DNA from: Phoronis pallida
Lineage: Eukaryota; Phoronida; Phoronidae
Assembly (NCBI GenBank): GCA_028565715.1
Contig: JAOXYC010235904.1
Coordinates: 1 to 10,508 of the forward strand
DNA length: 10,508 nucleotides
Direction of reading: 5' to 3'
Below are positions 8,329 to 10,508 of the stretch, in pieces. How positions within the stretch are numbered: the stretch's first letter is position 1; each line of letters begins with the position of its first letter. The notes beneath the pieces were generated by a model that was not told the DNA's origin, searched no databases, and worked only from the letters and a program-made list of their open reading frames with translations. The translations under genes and the position numbers were made by a program.

Positions 8329-8437
8329 GAAGTCCTTTATCGAAAACATTGCATTAAAATAGTAAAATCTAATCAGATGAATGTTGAAGTAAAATTGACT
8401 ATTAATTTCTGTTAAAAGTGGTTATTATGAATATTAA

Positions 8438-8782
8438 AGATACTGTCTCCTCGTTGGTGAGGATCTGGGGTCAAAATTCAAATCAACTAGAAATGCTGTG
8501 TATGAGTCCTTTGATGAATATAATAACCTGCATCATAGTAAAAAAAAATCGGTAAAGGGGTAAATTTGAGATCATTGTATCCAAAAAAAACTTGTTGCAC
8601 AACAAGGTTTTTGAAATTTACACTTTTTCAGGATAACAAGCTCAAATTTACCCTTTACCGATTTTTTTGGAATTTTTTTACTATGATTCAGGTTAACTAT
8701 AGTCATCAAAGGACTCGTACACACAATTTCTAGTTGATTTGAATTTTGATCCCAGATCCTCACCAACGAGGAGACAGTATCT
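8438..8782. mobile_element. 345-bp TTAA-flanked foldback MITE
   Basis: The left end AGATACTGTCTCCTCGTTGG (8438 onward) and the reverse complement of the right end are identical for the first 32 bases. They stay similar with small gaps through about 150 bases, down to a central near-palindrome CTTGTTGCACAACAAG (8591-8606). TTAA flanks both ends (8434-8437 and 8783-8786). The open frame running across it on the minus strand is a by-product of the palindrome. There is no transposase. The strong arm similarity suggests a fairly recent copy. Flanking TTAA could also be read as part of the inverted repeat. Confidence 0.85.
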
Positions 8783-8786
8783 TTAA

Positions 8787-9498
8787 ACCGAAATAGCAAA
8801 ACATATTTTTTCGTTTTCTAGGTACATCCTCATTTAGTAGAAAAAACAAGACGCATGATTTCGTAATTATATCCATATTGAAGAAATCATTTAGATACTG
8901 ACTGCTTAGTGACATTGAAAAAAACTCTATTGTACTCAATTGTCGTATAAGTTGTCCCTTTTCCCCTTTCCAAAAACATTAATAACAGGGCCTACTAAAT
9001 CATGAACAACAAAATGCGTTCGTTTCGGTAGACTTCATGATCTTTATCAGTGCAGGGGCCTCGTTGGTGAAGAGCTACATGTAGCTGCTTATTTCAATAT
9101 TGATATCAATTTTACTTCTTCGTTTTGATATTTTACTGTCTGGATTCGTTTGATACCATATTTATTGATACAGTCGTTTTATCTTGTGTCAGGTTGTAAA
9201 GCAGTAAGTCGTTAATGCCAATCCAATGCATCGAAGTTATGCTCGTTTTGTAATAAAAATAATTTGTTAGTTACCAAATGTTGTTTTTATCCTGTGACTC
9301 CTTGGAATATGTTTTTTATGCGCCAACAGATCATAATATGTTGGTGTATTATGCCCGGGGTATTATGTCGGCTATGGCAGATTTTGTTCCATTTTTGGTG
9401 TAGGCTGATCTTGAGGAACGTTTCTGCCGAAGTGCCAATCTTCAAAATTCAACAAAGCTCACTAATGTTTTTCTCAAATAATTGATTTGAATTCCAAA
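8787..9498. other. Intergenic stretch without a gene
   Basis: AT-rich, with no frame of recognisable protein. A 12-base match CCTCGTTGGTGA (9059-9070) to the end of the 8438 element is followed by a perfect 14-bp palindrome AGCTACATGTAGCT (9073-9086). These may be debris of a related repeat, but I cannot delimit one. Confidence 0.6.
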
Positions 9499-9522
9499 CA
9501 AGAAAATTGCCAAATATATCAG

Positions 9523-10281
9523 GTGACCAAAAAAAACGCCATCAACTTTTAAAAGCTTGTATTTTTTGCAAATCTTCAAAATCAACCAATTTTTTAGACC
9601 TATTTGATGCATATAGTTTTGGAATTGTAGACCAAGTTTCATGAGTTTTAATGAAAACATGTGTCCCTGGCAATAACTTTACTAATATAGAACGAGTCTA
9701 CTCACAAAAATGTCAGAACAGGCACAGTATGCGGACAACTAGATATTCTGTAAAAGCAATGCCGCAAAAGCTGCGGTGCCCATAATTCTGAAACAAAATG
9801 ACCAGAAATTTGTGGAATTAAAGATAAATTATTTATCTTGTGTTTTTCTTTTTATTAAGTGAAAAAGGTATCAATAATTACCTACTTATTTACCACTCAC
9901 GGTGATAATGATCAGGGCGGTTTCGAGATTTTGGTTCAACTCGGCATGCAGTCAAAAAGTTGTAAATTTTGTCATGAATCCTGGTGGCATCACGCTGAAT
10001 TTTTCTACACTTAAACTTGCAACCAATATTGACAAAGTTCATTAAAAAAAATCTGAATTTAACAGGCAATTCACCCAAATGCACTTCACAAAATGTCTGA
10101 CATTTTCATTTCACTACTTGTGGTGAAATTGGTTGTCATGGCAACATTTTAAAAAAAAAATTAGGAAAATCTGGAGACCAAATGAAAATGTGATGAATAA
10201 AACTCCTGTAAAATTTTGTTGCCCAAAAACAGTTTTTTGAGATATTACGTTCCAAAAGTTGAGGGCGTTTTTTCCGGTCAC
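9523..10281. mobile_element. About 0.76-kb element with 28-bp terminal inverted repeats
   Basis: 9523-9550 (GTGACCAAAAAAAACGCC plus ATCAACTTTT) matches the reverse complement of 10254-10281 at 25 of 28 positions. A second, outer inverted match lies just beyond: 9499-9523 (CAAGAAAATTGCCAAATATA...) against 10306-10331. It is offset by about 24 extra bases on the right side, so the true ends may be further out. The interior is AT-rich with no transposase-like frame. It is most likely a degraded non-autonomous DNA transposon. Confidence 0.68.
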
Positions 10282-10508
10282 AGCCGATCTTTGTAGCTTG
10301 GGATCCCTATGTATATTTGGCATCTTTCTTGTCAGGTTTTCAATTCATGAAACTATACTCGTCAACAAAAGTTTGGAAACTTTTTTTCTAAGTCCTCCCC
10401 TGACTTTATTTTTGATATGTTCTGTTCACATAGTATATCAATGGAAAGCTTATTCAATTGTCTATCAAGCTATTTAAGATTTGGCAATGGGCCGTTTAAG
10501 GGGATTAG

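Larger units (their letters stand above)
7847..8433 (+). other. INTS6: 3' untranslated region and immediate downstream flank
   Basis: No coding similarity and no repeat structure were seen. The segment is AT-rich and holds both candidate poly(A) signals. The transcript end cannot be fixed from sequence alone. Confidence 0.6.

Noticed and set aside
8572-8799. Minus-strand open frame of 75 codons
   Set aside because: It lies in one arm of the foldback element and has no known protein features.
9322-9344. Small CCAACA/TGTTGG hairpin as a possible terminator or RNA gene
   Set aside because: A 6-bp stem is too short to support any RNA feature in a eukaryotic intergenic region.
10148-10160. Run of A bases as a possible retroposon tail
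   Set aside because: The run is short, lies inside the inverted-repeat element, and has no upstream SINE/LINE-like promoter or target duplication.
9264-10477. Several open frames of 64-73 codons on both strands
   Set aside because: They lie in AT-rich repeat-like DNA, are rich in Phe/Ile/Leu/Lys as expected from base composition, and resemble no protein family I know.

Overview
The window is animal nuclear DNA. It is AT-rich and carries short exons with GT..AG introns and several inverted-repeat transposon remnants. The only gene I can support is the 3' two-thirds or so of INTS6, Integrator complex subunit 6 (DICE1/DDX26 family), on the + strand. Eleven exons between 1 and 7846 join in a single consistent frame into a 562-residue C-terminal fragment ending at a TGA at 7844-7846. 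The upstream exons, including the N-terminal VWA domain, lie outside the window. The compact gene, with introns of about 0.3-1.7 kb, and the marine-invertebrate style of the repeats suggest an invertebrate bilaterian. I cannot name the phylum with confidence.

Layout: exons at 1-46, 474-626, 1258-1390, 1774-1868, 2355-2465, 2789-3027, 3300-3406, 5147-5283, 5659-5854, 6314-6571 and 7632-7846. The first eight encode the conserved Integrator core of the protein. Exons at 5659-5854 and 6314-6571 encode a poorly conserved, charged, proline/serine-rich linker with a KKRK nuclear-localisation candidate. The end of 6314-6571 plus 7632-7846 encode the conserved C-terminal domain shared by INTS6, DDX26B/INTS6L, SAGE1 and CT45. 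Candidate poly(A) signals are at 7994-7999 and 8323-8328.

The non-coding sequence is dominated by non-autonomous repeats: a 165-bp palindromic element (944-1108), a perfect 46-bp-arm hairpin between near-identical direct repeats (3488-3614), a repeat of about 0.9 kb with five degenerate internal units (3644-4527), two copies of a TGTCGCC palindrome (4943-5005), a 545-bp element flanked by TTAA in the last intron (6641-7185), a 345-bp foldback flanked by TTAA just beyond the gene (8438-8782), and an element of about 0.76 kb with 28-bp inverted ends (9523-10281). There is no second gene, RNA gene or CRISPR array. I see no evidence for an undescribed multi-gene system. The most interesting content is the set of miniature inverted-repeat elements, two of which share TTAA target sites while having unrelated ends.
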